DNA from: Bdellovibrio sp. NC01
GTDB lineage: Bacteria > Bdellovibrionota > Bdellovibrionia > Bdellovibrionales > Bdellovibrionaceae
Length of the DNA stretch: 64,000 nt
Direction of reading: 5' to 3'
Assembly: GCF_006874625.1 (NCBI RefSeq)
Contig: NZ_CP030034.1
Span: 2,976,001-3,040,000, forward strand
Positions 37,301 through 44,836 of this stretch are shown one piece after another. The notes under the pieces were generated by a model. The model made no database searches. It was given only the letters and a program-made list of their open reading frames with translations, and was not told the origin of the DNA. The translations under genes were made by a program, and so were the position numbers. Within the stretch, counting starts at the first letter, position 1; every line of letters begins with the position of its first letter.

Positions 37301-38330
37301 GAATACGCAAGTGATCTTGGGTGCAGCGAATGCTCACTACATTAAGAACAAAACGTATTACCGTATGAAAAAGCCAGGCATCATTGAACAAATCGGTATG
37401 GAACAAGATCACTTGGTAGAAATGATCCCTTACGGCAACTCTTTTGAATTGAATCGTCAGGTTCTTCCGAAAGTGAACGATCCAGCGGACAGTTATGAAG
37501 TAAAAACGAAATTGCCACAATCAGGCCTTCGTTATGATCCATACAATGTTCTTGATGTATCGAAATTGGGTGACGTAATGGCTGGTACAAAAGTGACTCC
37601 GGCGTCTCGTCAAAATATGCCAGAAGGTATCCGCATCGATTACAACCACGCGAACATGGTGCACTTCCGTATGGATCACCAGTTCAACTATGAATCTCGT
37701 TCACCAGGTGGACTTGATGACAACAAAGACTTCGGTTACATCACGTCAGAATTCAATGGCGAGAAAAACTGGGCTTTGATGAGAAGTAACAACAACTCGA
37801 TCCGTATGACGACAATGGCTTACAGATTCTCTCCACTTGATTTCCCGAAAATGGATTTGAAGTTGGCAGTCACTAAAGACGTTGTGGGTGCAGATCCAGT
37901 TAAAGGTAAAACGGGTAAAGACGACTCTGCTTTCCAAGTGTGGTTCACGATCCGTGACGGTCGTGCGAATGGCGACAGAGCGACTTTGGATGCAAAAGCT
38001 GATAAAGTGTTCTTGTTCGGTTACTACTACGGTGGTGCAGTTCCTGGTGAAAACCGCAAAGCAGGCGACATCTTTGAAAACTGGTACTCGAACAAAAACG
38101 TTGTGGTTGCGACTCTTCCGTACGCAAAACAACTTTTGTTGAACAACCCAGATGCTTTGGGCAAAGCACAAGTTTACTCGCGCAACTTGGCGGAAGACTT
38201 GAAACGTGCATTCCCAGAGAAAAACATCGCAGACCTGGACATCGTTGCGATCACGATCCAACACGACTCGAACGATACAGCTTCTTCATCTGAAGCGTAC
38301 TTCAAAGGCTTGGATTTCACTGCCCAATAA
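34326..38330 (+). CDS. Giant exported hydrolase: alkaline-phosphatase-superfamily, alpha/beta-hydrolase and DUF3047-like regions
   Basis: 1334 residues, signal peptide cut near ARA (residue 31). Residues about 48-450 match the alkaline-phosphatase superfamily of nucleotide pyrophosphatase/phosphodiesterase type: AVDGFSYF (Asp56), FPSMTDLSW (Thr89 as likely nucleophile), GAVDSTAH (Asp193, His197), VSDHGN (Asp235, His236) and MYRTHGS (His). Residues about 725-960 form an alpha/beta hydrolase: IVYVPGIYN, FLSYSKGAVD with the nucleophile Ser, AAPLHGS, and DHLAG late. Residues about 1125-1334 recall DUF3047 (VFLFGYYYGG, ITIQHDSNDTASSSEAYF). GGAGG precedes the ATG. Codon choice is very uniform, as in highly expressed genes. 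It probably degrades phosphodiesters and esters outside the cytosol. Confidence 0.78.
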   Translation: MKRPSAYIRLFSAGVLASALLVSAVPQQARALNLPWKNAQAATQSQQVQTIVLAVDGFSYFAFQEAQRQGMFKEFTSAGAHVAPFPSMTDLSWSTITHTAELFGAAGRIKSVEATYFDESSQSVQGDPRDYYRRLAFPKYYMGAFDAFFNPYVEALMYFPTEEVPKLEVKSVVDDLIAAKPKKFLTGYVGAVDSTAHTQINRLYPVIKTLDAEVKRLIKSYKEKGQDVEIVLVSDHGNIGRFQEGKKEQELAGVDVQKIVQRAGLNPVQQLKDNKDVAMPLLALGSWAPVYLKDRKNMPNLINEFAKETWFDMAVYVNRNNSSETLMTVITSDGEAKVQFDKKTNLYYYFPTKGNPLRIGTAQQSTQAKPVAMNATQAFEASQNTPYPDAIYRIVESASERNFDFPDFILTIKDGHYIENSLGAFAKMYRTHGSLTASSSYGLLASTKRKVPGQIRSKDIMSFIGVDPKDLFADSLSKHKDTGRAALDKVLANQRQGIETDAKDLSQKRIFRHISKFVADTRPYFLVSEMKSFMEAFKFDPFKDPSGQRLSPMSFDVSKFDVTTMISPEDIGSVTDAVLTSGSVENLMKDPRINKVKEKVGMLQDTKTAALDMQHVDLKTGGGMLDQVKEYLLPAKRAVMKMYQMPYLLENSIVVQEKPFLPETRDLNFARQWVTQKEVSAQSFKALTQAPKGQLSQVQNLLKEAIKEADLEGRIYPTPLTKIYNQKLEDVTIVYVPGIYNSIFDKEIFSLGLAALSDEMGLRVIQPPVEATCSSDINGDVILDYIRKDFKDRQARGHAAPRYVFLSYSKGAVDTLYAFTKSPSFVSTYVKGMIAVAAPLHGSSILNTTDLPFQLVSALSENQGPEICQTEKTAAKSITPTAMDAFWRKNERGLTGLTRYFSVTFESSPEDSHIFMKATKLIGQFDEDNDGVVTVSSSKFPAGLKAVDMGTIHADHLAGILSSRFNQKAFMKGLVSSLSELNINDDKNNFNWNTQVILGAANAHYIKNKTYYRMKKPGIIEQIGMEQDHLVEMIPYGNSFELNRQVLPKVNDPADSYEVKTKLPQSGLRYDPYNVLDVSKLGDVMAGTKVTPASRQNMPEGIRIDYNHANMVHFRMDHQFNYESRSPGGLDDNKDFGYITSEFNGEKNWALMRSNNNSIRMTTMAYRFSPLDFPKMDLKLAVTKDVVGADPVKGKTGKDDSAFQVWFTIRDGRANGDRATLDAKADKVFLFGYYYGGAVPGENRKAGDIFENWYSNKNVVVATLPYAKQLLLNNPDALGKAQVYSRNLAEDLKRAFPEKNIADLDIVAITIQHDSNDTASSSEAYFKGLDFTAQ

Positions 38331-38343
38331 TACCAGGCAGGCG

Positions 38344-38364
38344 TACCCCAGCGAAGCTGGAGTG
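38344..38364. repeat. Short palindromic repeat unit with GAA loop
   Basis: TAC then CCCAGC, loop GAA, GCTGGAGT. It has the same layout as the hairpin at 57061-57081 (TACTCCGAC, GAA, GTCGGAGT). It lies just after the giant gene and before the shared terminator. Confidence 0.4.
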
Positions 38365-38374
38365 AAAGCAAGGC

Positions 38375-38409
38375 AAAAAAAAGTCCGGTGAGAACCGGAC
38401 TTTTTTTAT
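38375..38409. terminator. Bidirectional terminator
   Basis: Stem AAGTCCGGT/ACCGGACTT with a GAGA loop, an A run before and a T run after. It serves the giant plus-strand gene and the minus-strand TIGR02147 gene. Confidence 0.92.
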
Positions 38410-39242
38410 TCTTTATTCGAATTTTCAGGGAACGTAGAGTGTCCCGCACCTTTCAGTGGGAACATCTGGAAAGAAAGTTGAAAGACTTCGCTTTCCTCGC
38501 CTGCTTCAGCCGTGAACGACGTGATAAACTTAATCACAGCTTCACGGAAATAGTTCTTCGCTTCTGCCATACGTGACGGGTTGAAAGACATGAACTGTGC
38601 CCAATACTCTTTTTCAGAGTGTTGGTACAAAGGACCACGCTCCACAGATAAATCAATCGCATCCATCACGACTTGTTCAGTACCAATTCTTTTACGACCA
38701 CTTGGATCTTCTTTTGGTGCTTTATAAGTCTGCGCAAGCTTACGATACTTCCCGTCCTCAAGACCTAACAAACCAAGCTCTGTCAAAGTTTCTAAAGCTC
38801 GTTGTGTGGTCGCCAAAGGCAGACCAAAGTATTTCGCTACACTTTCAGGAGTTCCGTCATAGTGGGCCGTTTCAAAGAAAGTAAGAATCGCCATGTGATA
38901 CCAAGTCGAGATTTGGTGGAAAGTATCTTCCTCCATTTGCAACTCGGAGTTCGTCACGTGTTTGCGTGCTTGCTTTGCTTTATCAACTTCTGATTTGAAT
39001 TCTTGCTGGAGGTGCAGGGCGCGTTCCCGAGAACAATCAAGATGGGCGAGAATTTTATCAGCCACAAAAACAGTTAAGGCTCTTTTACCGGACAATATTT
39101 CAGACAGATTCGATGCTTCGATTTCGAGTGAACGTGCAAAAGCTCTCAAAGAATAACGAGGATTTTTTTCCTGTCTTGCTTGGAAAGTTTTTTTCATTTC
39201 CTCGACGATAATCGCCTCTGTCTTGGTGATCGCTCGTCTCAT
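38406..39242 (-). CDS. TIGR02147 family protein, putative transcription regulator
   Basis: 278 residues from the ATG at 39242 (MRRAIT); a frame 16 codons longer exists, and an internal Met (MKKTFQ) has GAGG too close to it. Residues about 25-80 resemble a helix-turn-helix (YSLRAFARSLEIEASNLSEILSGKRALT). The rest matches the TIGR02147 pattern: WYHMAILTFFETAHYDGTPESVAKYFGLPLATTQRALETLTELGLL, a second winged-helix-like part, then REAVIKFITSFT. The family is common in Bdellovibrio and Fibrobacteres and is a lineage marker here. It is divergent from an MFS exporter gene and may control it. Confidence 0.88.
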   Translation of the reverse strand: MRRAITKTEAIIVEEMKKTFQARQEKNPRYSLRAFARSLEIEASNLSEILSGKRALTVFVADKILAHLDCSRERALHLQQEFKSEVDKAKQARKHVTNSELQMEEDTFHQISTWYHMAILTFFETAHYDGTPESVAKYFGLPLATTQRALETLTELGLLGLEDGKYRKLAQTYKAPKEDPSGRKRIGTEQVVMDAIDLSVERGPLYQHSEKEYWAQFMSFNPSRMAEAKNYFREAVIKFITSFTAEAGEESEVFQLSFQMFPLKGAGHSTFPENSNKE

Positions 39243-39351
39243 AGTGCTCGAAGTATTCCAGATACACTTATGTGAGTAAAGCAAAATCAATTAACTTTCG
39301 CGTTAGCCGCATCCATTGCCAATCTCGCGACGATTACGATACAATAGTGCG

Positions 39352-40560
39352 ATGTTCATCAATATCTCTCCGTTAAAAAAATATCGCGATTATCGTCTTC
39401 TGTTTTTTGGTCAAATGATTTCATTCTTAGGCAGCATGGTCAGTTACGTCGCCATTCCTTATCAAGTGTATGAACTCACTAAGGATAACTGGCTTGTTGG
39501 CATGTTAGGAATAGTGCAATTACTTCCAGTTTTGATCTTCGGAATCCTGGGTGGGACCTTTGCAGATCGTTTGGATCGCCGTAAGCTTCTGGTGTTCTCA
39601 GAAATACTTTTGAGTATTCTCATCTTTGGTTTGTTCTTGAACGCCTGTCAGGAAAAGCCTTCCGTGCCGGTGATATTTGTTCTAATTGCGTTGTTCCAAG
39701 CCGTGCTGGGCTTCCATCGTCCCGCAATGGATGCTTTGACTCAGAAAATCGTGGAACCACAAGATTATGCAGCGGTTGGTGCGCTGGGAAGCTTCCGTTA
39801 CTCTGCGGGCGCGATTGTGGGACCTGCACTGGGTGGCTTGTTGATTTCCACTTTCGGAGTCAAAGGGGCCTTTTGTTTTGATTTTGTTAGTTTTGTGGCG
39901 GCATTCATCGCGTTGATCATGATGAACAGAATTCCACAGCCAGAAAAGAGCGAGCGCAGCGCCGTCGAAGATGCAAAAGCAGGTTTGCGTTATGCCCTTT
40001 CAAAACCGGAACTTGTTGGCACATATTTAATCGACATCGTTGCCATGGTCTTTGCCTTCCCGGTCGCACTGTTCCCCGCCATGTCTGAATCTTGGGGAGG
40101 AGCAAAAGCCGCAGGATTTTTATTCTCGGCCATGGCGGTCGGTTCATTGGTCATGACACTCTTTAGTGGCTGGACAGGAAAAGTTTCGCATCATGGAAGA
40201 GCGGTCGTCATCGCTGCAGGCTTCTGGGCAGTGTTCATCATTGGCGTTGGTTACGCACCGAATTTATGGATTGCTGTCGTGTTCTTGGGCCTGGCGGGAG
40301 CCGCCGATATGATGAGTGGACTTTTCCGCGGCATTATCTGGAATGAAACAGTTCCGAACGAAATGCGCGGTCGATTGTCAGGAATCGAAATGATTTCTTA
40401 TATGTCTGGACCTCTGCTGGGGAATGCTCGCGCGGGATGGATGGCTGCAAAATACTCAGTTCCTTTAAGCATTAGCTGGGGTGGAGTTATCTGCGTAATA
40501 GCTGTCATTGGTACTGCTTTATGCCTTCCGAAATTCTGGAAATACCGTAGCTCTTTGTAG
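39352..40560 (+). CDS. MFS transporter, EntS-like
   Basis: 402 residues from the ATG at 39352; the longer frame begins with TTG and has no ribosome-binding site. About 11-12 membrane helices. SPLKKYRDYRLLFFGQMISFLGSMVSYVAIPYQVYELT and GGTFADRLDRRKLL match the enterobactin-exporter group, and VPNEMRGRLSGIEMISYMSGP is the C-half motif. It likely exports a siderophore-like or toxic small molecule. It is divergent from the TIGR02147 regulator with a 109-bp gap, so both promoters lie there. Confidence 0.9.
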   Translation: MFINISPLKKYRDYRLLFFGQMISFLGSMVSYVAIPYQVYELTKDNWLVGMLGIVQLLPVLIFGILGGTFADRLDRRKLLVFSEILLSILIFGLFLNACQEKPSVPVIFVLIALFQAVLGFHRPAMDALTQKIVEPQDYAAVGALGSFRYSAGAIVGPALGGLLISTFGVKGAFCFDFVSFVAAFIALIMMNRIPQPEKSERSAVEDAKAGLRYALSKPELVGTYLIDIVAMVFAFPVALFPAMSESWGGAKAAGFLFSAMAVGSLVMTLFSGWTGKVSHHGRAVVIAAGFWAVFIIGVGYAPNLWIAVVFLGLAGAADMMSGLFRGIIWNETVPNEMRGRLSGIEMISYMSGPLLGNARAGWMAAKYSVPLSISWGGVICVIAVIGTALCLPKFWKYRSSL

Positions 40561-40630
40561 GAATACAAGGGGCTTCATTCTTTAAAACCTCTTCGCCCAA
40601 GCTATAATAATAGTAACGAGGAGGTGCCTC

Positions 40631-41062
40631 ATGGCAGAAAATGAACGCATCAATTCAATCGTGCCGCCGTTCACACAACCGACTAAAGGCGACGCCATCG
40701 AAAATAAACTGGATGAGAGCAACATCCTTGTCGACAAAGATCAAACCGAGCCTGCGAATGTGAAATCCACAGTCGAACGCTTCAATCTGACTGACACAGC
40801 CTTTGAACCCCTTGAAGATCTGCCTGGCGATTTCATGCGCGGCGAAGTTGACGTTAAAGATCAGATGGACCTTGCAGCAAGCGCGATGGATTCATCACTG
40901 CGTGGACTACAAAATCAAAGCGACGAAGACTCGCCACGTGGCGAACTGGGGGCGTCTTTCCGCGATACTCCCGGTGGCATTGAAGAAGTCGCGCAGAAAA
41001 CAGACGAGTATCTGGCAACGCATGGTCTTAGAAAAAAACGTCGCCAGTTGAAAGGCTTTTAG
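40631..41062 (+). CDS. Acidic hydrophilic protein of unknown function
   Basis: 143 residues with GAGGAGGTG before the ATG, one of the best ribosome-binding sites in the window. No signal peptide or membrane part; rich in Asp, Glu and Lys and likely disordered, with a basic end (KKRRQLKGF). No family recognised. A cytosolic regulator or adaptor is possible, without evidence. Confidence 0.65.
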   Translation: MAENERINSIVPPFTQPTKGDAIENKLDESNILVDKDQTEPANVKSTVERFNLTDTAFEPLEDLPGDFMRGEVDVKDQMDLAASAMDSSLRGLQNQSDEDSPRGELGASFRDTPGGIEEVAQKTDEYLATHGLRKKRRQLKGF

Positions 41063-41115
41063 TTGTAGCTCGACAAGTTGGCAGCAACATTTCATTGCAC
41101 CTGCAGAGTTTTATT

Positions 41116-41157
41116 CTTTCGTGAACAGTTTCGGAATAGTTTCAGATTTCACGAAAG
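41116..41157 (+). promoter_or_regulatory. Leader hairpin covering the ribosome-binding site
   Basis: Perfect 10-bp arms CTTTCGTGAA (41116-41125) and TTCACGAAAG (41148-41157), loop 22 nt. The 3' arm includes the first bases of AAAGGAA, the ribosome-binding site for the gene starting at 41164. Confidence 0.5.
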
Positions 41158-41163
41158 GAACTT

Positions 41164-42090
41164 ATGAAATATCTTTTACTATTCCCTGCTCTTTTTCTTT
41201 GTGGACTTGCGCACGCGGAAAATATTTCTGATCTTCGCAAAGCCGCTTATGAAAATCTATCAAGCTGTGGTCAAGCTGTAACGTCTGATGATTCATTCTT
41301 AGCAGCCAGTCTTTCTGACATCGGTCCTCACCAAGGTCGTTGGGCCTTAGTAAATTTGCAGACTAAAGAACAAAGCCTGTTTCCAGCGAATGACACCATT
41401 GTCGATATTAAACTTCAAGACGGAAAAGCCTTCATCTTAACAGAAACAACTTTTGAAGCTTGGGATCTGAAAAACAAAACACAGCTTTACTCTTACGCAA
41501 GTCACCCCGAGGTCGGCACTGGATCTAAATGGTCAAAGAAAGCGACCGGCTTTGTTTTCCGTGCGGGTAAAGCCCTGATCGCTCACGGTGTGCTTGGATT
41601 TTCATTATTGAATCCTGAAACGGGCGTGGTTGAAAAGACGATCGCACTACCAACTGTCTCTTCAGCGCAAGACATTACCTTAATTGAAGAGAAAAAAGCG
41701 TTGGTCGCGGTTGATAACGCTGACGAGGCCGAGTTCCGCGGTCTTTACGTTTTAGATTTAAGTTCTTTGGATATCGTAAAACAAATCAAAATCGATAACG
41801 CTTACCCTTTAAGTATTCGCTCTTTGCCAGGAAACCGCTTGATGATTGGCTATTTGAATGCGATCTGGAAATTCGACCTGGCAGCGGCTTTGAAAGGACA
41901 AGAAGCAAATCCAAATCGTCGTAGCTGGAAATTCCCAGGCCTGTTTGACGTCGATATGCGCGGCAAAGTTTTTTATGATAACGATAACTTGTATTCCTGC
42001 TTTGGCGTCTTTCAAGATGGCTCTGGCGCGATAACGAGCAGAAAAAATACTCCCCTCGCATTTAAGCTTTCTGATCTTAAACTGAACTAA
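41164..42090 (+). CDS. Exported beta-propeller-like protein
   Basis: 308 residues, signal peptide cut near AHA (residue 18). Repeats of about 40-45 residues with W/DLK/DLS ends (ALVNLQTKEQSLFP, EAWDLKNKTQLYSY, YVLDLSSLDIVKQI, IWKFDLAAALKGQ) suggest a PQQ- or WD40-like propeller. Two Cys (SCGQ, YSCFGV) may bridge the ends. Probably a periplasmic scaffold or binding protein; no partner can be named. AAAGGAA precedes the ATG. Confidence 0.7.
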   Translation: MKYLLLFPALFLCGLAHAENISDLRKAAYENLSSCGQAVTSDDSFLAASLSDIGPHQGRWALVNLQTKEQSLFPANDTIVDIKLQDGKAFILTETTFEAWDLKNKTQLYSYASHPEVGTGSKWSKKATGFVFRAGKALIAHGVLGFSLLNPETGVVEKTIALPTVSSAQDITLIEEKKALVAVDNADEAEFRGLYVLDLSSLDIVKQIKIDNAYPLSIRSLPGNRLMIGYLNAIWKFDLAAALKGQEANPNRRSWKFPGLFDVDMRGKVFYDNDNLYSCFGVFQDGSGAITSRKNTPLAFKLSDLKLN

Positions 42091-42114
42091 AACCTATCTT
42101 TTGCCATCTTACAT

Positions 42115-42168
42115 CAACGACAAAGGGCCTGTTTATTACCTGGGGCTCTCTGTCGTTGGTCTTTGTTT
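42115..42168 (+). terminator. Long hairpin after the propeller-like gene
   Basis: Outer arms CAACGACA (42115-42122) and TGTCGTTG (42151-42158) with a further 7 imperfect pairs inside and a 12-nt loop. The following bases (GTCTTTGTTTGA) are only partly T-rich. It is placed 25 nt after the stop at 42090. Confidence 0.45.
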
Positions 42169-42258
42169 GATATCCTTAGATCTTAGGAGTCAAAAAAATC
42201 CGAGTCCCACGACATAAATTACGACAGCTGATGATGAACTCGCTCAACAAAAATCATA

Positions 42259-43092
42259 ATGAACAAATACATTGTTTCTTTGTGTTTCGCGTTTCTTGCT
42301 CTGACAGGTTGCAGCCGTTTGGATATCGCCTTTAAATGGGCTGACACTTACATCGCCTCTAAAGTCGATGACTATTTCGATATTTCATCACAACAAAGTA
42401 AAGACCTTAAAAAAGACATTCAAAAAGATCTTGCCGCGATTCGTGCGGAAGTTTTACCGACATGGATTGATCGCCTTAAAGAGATTCAAAAAGAAGTCGA
42501 CGCTGGTCCTTTAAATGAACAGCGTGTGGGATTTTATTTTTCGTTGTTTATGAAGGACATCGAAACTATCAATGCCCGTTTTTCAAATACCGCTGTCGAT
42601 TTCATCGCGACAACTAATTCTTCGCAATTAAGCTTCTTTGATAAAGCATTTAAAAGCAAAAATTCGGAAGACATGGACAAGGCTCGCAACCTTAGCAAGC
42701 TGCAAAAAGAGTATCGCAATAAATATAACGACTACTTCGAGATGTTTTTGGGCTATTTGACTAAAGAACAAAAAGCGATGATCGAAGACAGTGTGAACAC
42801 GTCACCGTTTCCGCTTGAACTTAAAATTCGCAATAAAGAGTTTGTGTACAATAAGTTCTTAAAAGAAAAAGGCTCCGCAGAGACGATGAAGGCCTTCGTG
42901 AAGGACTATTACACTCACCCTGCCCAATACGATATGCCCGAATTCCAAACGGCGTTCTTAAGCTATCAAAAGAATTTGCAGACATTGGTTGTAAAAGTTC
43001 TGGCTAGCATGAACGAAGAACAAAAAAAGAATCTTCGTTCCAGCTTAAATGAAAAAACAGCACAGCTAGAGATGCTTGCAAAACGCGGTTAA
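42259..43092 (+). CDS. DUF6279-like helical lipoprotein, copy 2
   Basis: 277 residues, lipobox LTGC (Cys18), then long charged helices. The pattern VDDYFDISSQQSKDLKKDIQKDL and the ending MNEEQKKNLRSSLNEKTAQLEMLAKRG match copy 1 at 18244-19071 in position and sequence style, so they are paralogues. No clear ribosome-binding site before the ATG. It is probably an envelope protein of unknown role. Its stop overlaps the convergent cytochrome gene stop by 4 bp. Confidence 0.77.
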   Translation: MNKYIVSLCFAFLALTGCSRLDIAFKWADTYIASKVDDYFDISSQQSKDLKKDIQKDLAAIRAEVLPTWIDRLKEIQKEVDAGPLNEQRVGFYFSLFMKDIETINARFSNTAVDFIATTNSSQLSFFDKAFKSKNSEDMDKARNLSKLQKEYRNKYNDYFEMFLGYLTKEQKAMIEDSVNTSPFPLELKIRNKEFVYNKFLKEKGSAETMKAFVKDYYTHPAQYDMPEFQTAFLSYQKNLQTLVVKVLASMNEEQKKNLRSSLNEKTAQLEMLAKRG

Positions 43093-44771
43093 AGCGTTTG
43101 CAAGTATTGAATAAGATTTTTCTTATCTTCAACGGTAAAGATCTCTTTGCCGTTTTCTAAGAAGATTCCTTCGTCGTGGCCCGCATTACTCATACCACGT
43201 TTACGAGTGTCGTAATAGAAATCAGCTTCGCGCCATGACTGTGGCGTCTTCTGTCCCAACGGATAACCATTACATTCGAAATCAAAATCAGCGTTTGGAT
43301 CTTTTGCTTCACCAGCATAGTAAGCAGTTGGACGTTGTTTACTGTTCGTCAGAACTGCGCACAGGCTTGGGACCGAGTTGTTATGCATGTACGGCCAACG
43401 TGCCCAAATACCCACAAGTGGTGGCGGCACATAACCTTCTTGCGCTTGAATGACGATGCCATTTTTTTGTGAAATCGAAAGACGATTTAATTGCTCTAAC
43501 GACTTCATCCCTAAACGACGGTACGGATCTGTGCCGACATCTTCAACGGGTGTATTACGACGAGGAATGACTTTCGTTGTACGAAGTTGCATTTCTTTCG
43601 GCCAAGTCTCTGAGCCAGGCAAGCTCCAGGCTTTTTCATAAAGGCCATGACAGCGGGCACAGCTTTGCTTGAATGCTTGCTCGCCCAGTTTTGCGCGCCC
43701 GATATCGATTTTTTCCGCTGGAAAGAAATCCGTAATATGTGGCGCTTCCGAAGAAAACACGGCGGCTGTCAACTCATCAACCACTTGTTGATTTTGTGCG
43801 AGCCAATTTTCCAAAACTTTAAGATCTGCACCGCGACCGATTTCATTCCAAATGATATTTGTGAAAATAGGATTTCCCGAAATCACACTGCCGTCGGATA
43901 GCCAGCGATTTTTGTATTTCACATTCCACCACACTGCAGGTTTTGAATCCGCAGGATAATCGTCCAAGATAGGATCTTTACGTGGATTTTTTTGCGCTAA
44001 AGGAGACGGCGTTGCATAAGCGTCAGTGCTTCTGCGATTTAAGGACAACGACACTTGCGCCAGTGAAGTATCAAGACCCAACACGATAGGATCTTTGACT
44101 TCAACGCGATCTAAGTTGCGAACCGCTTCATCCATCAAGGCTGCTTCTGCCGCAGTTGCATTCGTCCAATGCTGAAAGAACCACGAGTTGTAATAGCCCG
44201 TGATCTTTTTCGCTTTCACAAAAAATTCATTCGCACGAGGAAAACGATTCGTTAAGCCTAAAACTCTTTTACCAAATAATTCAGAGGCATGACAAGCGGC
44301 ACATGAAAACGTGAAGCCTGTGGCACCGGCCCTATCAATCTCACCGTAACCCATGCGTGTTTGGGGACGACGATTGTCGGGATAAGGAACGGCGTAAACA
44401 CCTTGGTCTGTTTCTTTAGGATAAGTGTGCAAACCTAAGCGCGCCAAAAAGCCATCGAAACTTGTAAAGCCTGTGACGTTTCGGATGACCTTGTTTAAAA
44501 GCTCTTTCAAAGGATTCCACGAACGATCTTCAATGAAGTTACGCACCGGTTGTACTGGCGGCAGAACTCCGGTCACAGTCACTGGATAGATTTGCGCATG
44601 AATTTTTCCAGCATCGCGATAAGCTTCAAACTCGCCTTGCGGAAGATTTAGAATGTTTGCGCGACCATCTTCAGGCACGCGCGCTGATGTCGTCCAATCC
44701 GCTTGGGCAAAGGCTTTTGAGGACAATGAGAAAATAAAAACTGTAAGCAAAATGGCAAATCTGCAAGACAT
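43089..44771 (-). CDS. Di-haem c-type cytochrome (RoxA / cytochrome c peroxidase-like)
   Basis: 560 residues with a signal peptide (cut near AFA, residue 22). Two haem c sites: SCAACH at about residue 155 and SCARCH at about residue 372. The late motif YMHNNSVPSLCAVL is shared with di-haem peroxidases and RoxA-like proteins, and the overall length lies between them. RoxA cleaves rubber; most relatives have unknown substrates. A periplasmic oxidase or oxygenase using haem is likely. No electron-transfer partner gene lies beside it. Confidence 0.8.
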   Translation of the reverse strand: MSCRFAILLTVFIFSLSSKAFAQADWTTSARVPEDGRANILNLPQGEFEAYRDAGKIHAQIYPVTVTGVLPPVQPVRNFIEDRSWNPLKELLNKVIRNVTGFTSFDGFLARLGLHTYPKETDQGVYAVPYPDNRRPQTRMGYGEIDRAGATGFTFSCAACHASELFGKRVLGLTNRFPRANEFFVKAKKITGYYNSWFFQHWTNATAAEAALMDEAVRNLDRVEVKDPIVLGLDTSLAQVSLSLNRRSTDAYATPSPLAQKNPRKDPILDDYPADSKPAVWWNVKYKNRWLSDGSVISGNPIFTNIIWNEIGRGADLKVLENWLAQNQQVVDELTAAVFSSEAPHITDFFPAEKIDIGRAKLGEQAFKQSCARCHGLYEKAWSLPGSETWPKEMQLRTTKVIPRRNTPVEDVGTDPYRRLGMKSLEQLNRLSISQKNGIVIQAQEGYVPPPLVGIWARWPYMHNNSVPSLCAVLTNSKQRPTAYYAGEAKDPNADFDFECNGYPLGQKTPQSWREADFYYDTRKRGMSNAGHDEGIFLENGKEIFTVEDKKNLIQYLQTL

Positions 44772-44836
44772 GCCTGAAAGCTAGCCACAATCTTACGGAG
44801 TAGCAATTTTAATAGAGCAAAGACCGTTTGCGTCAA

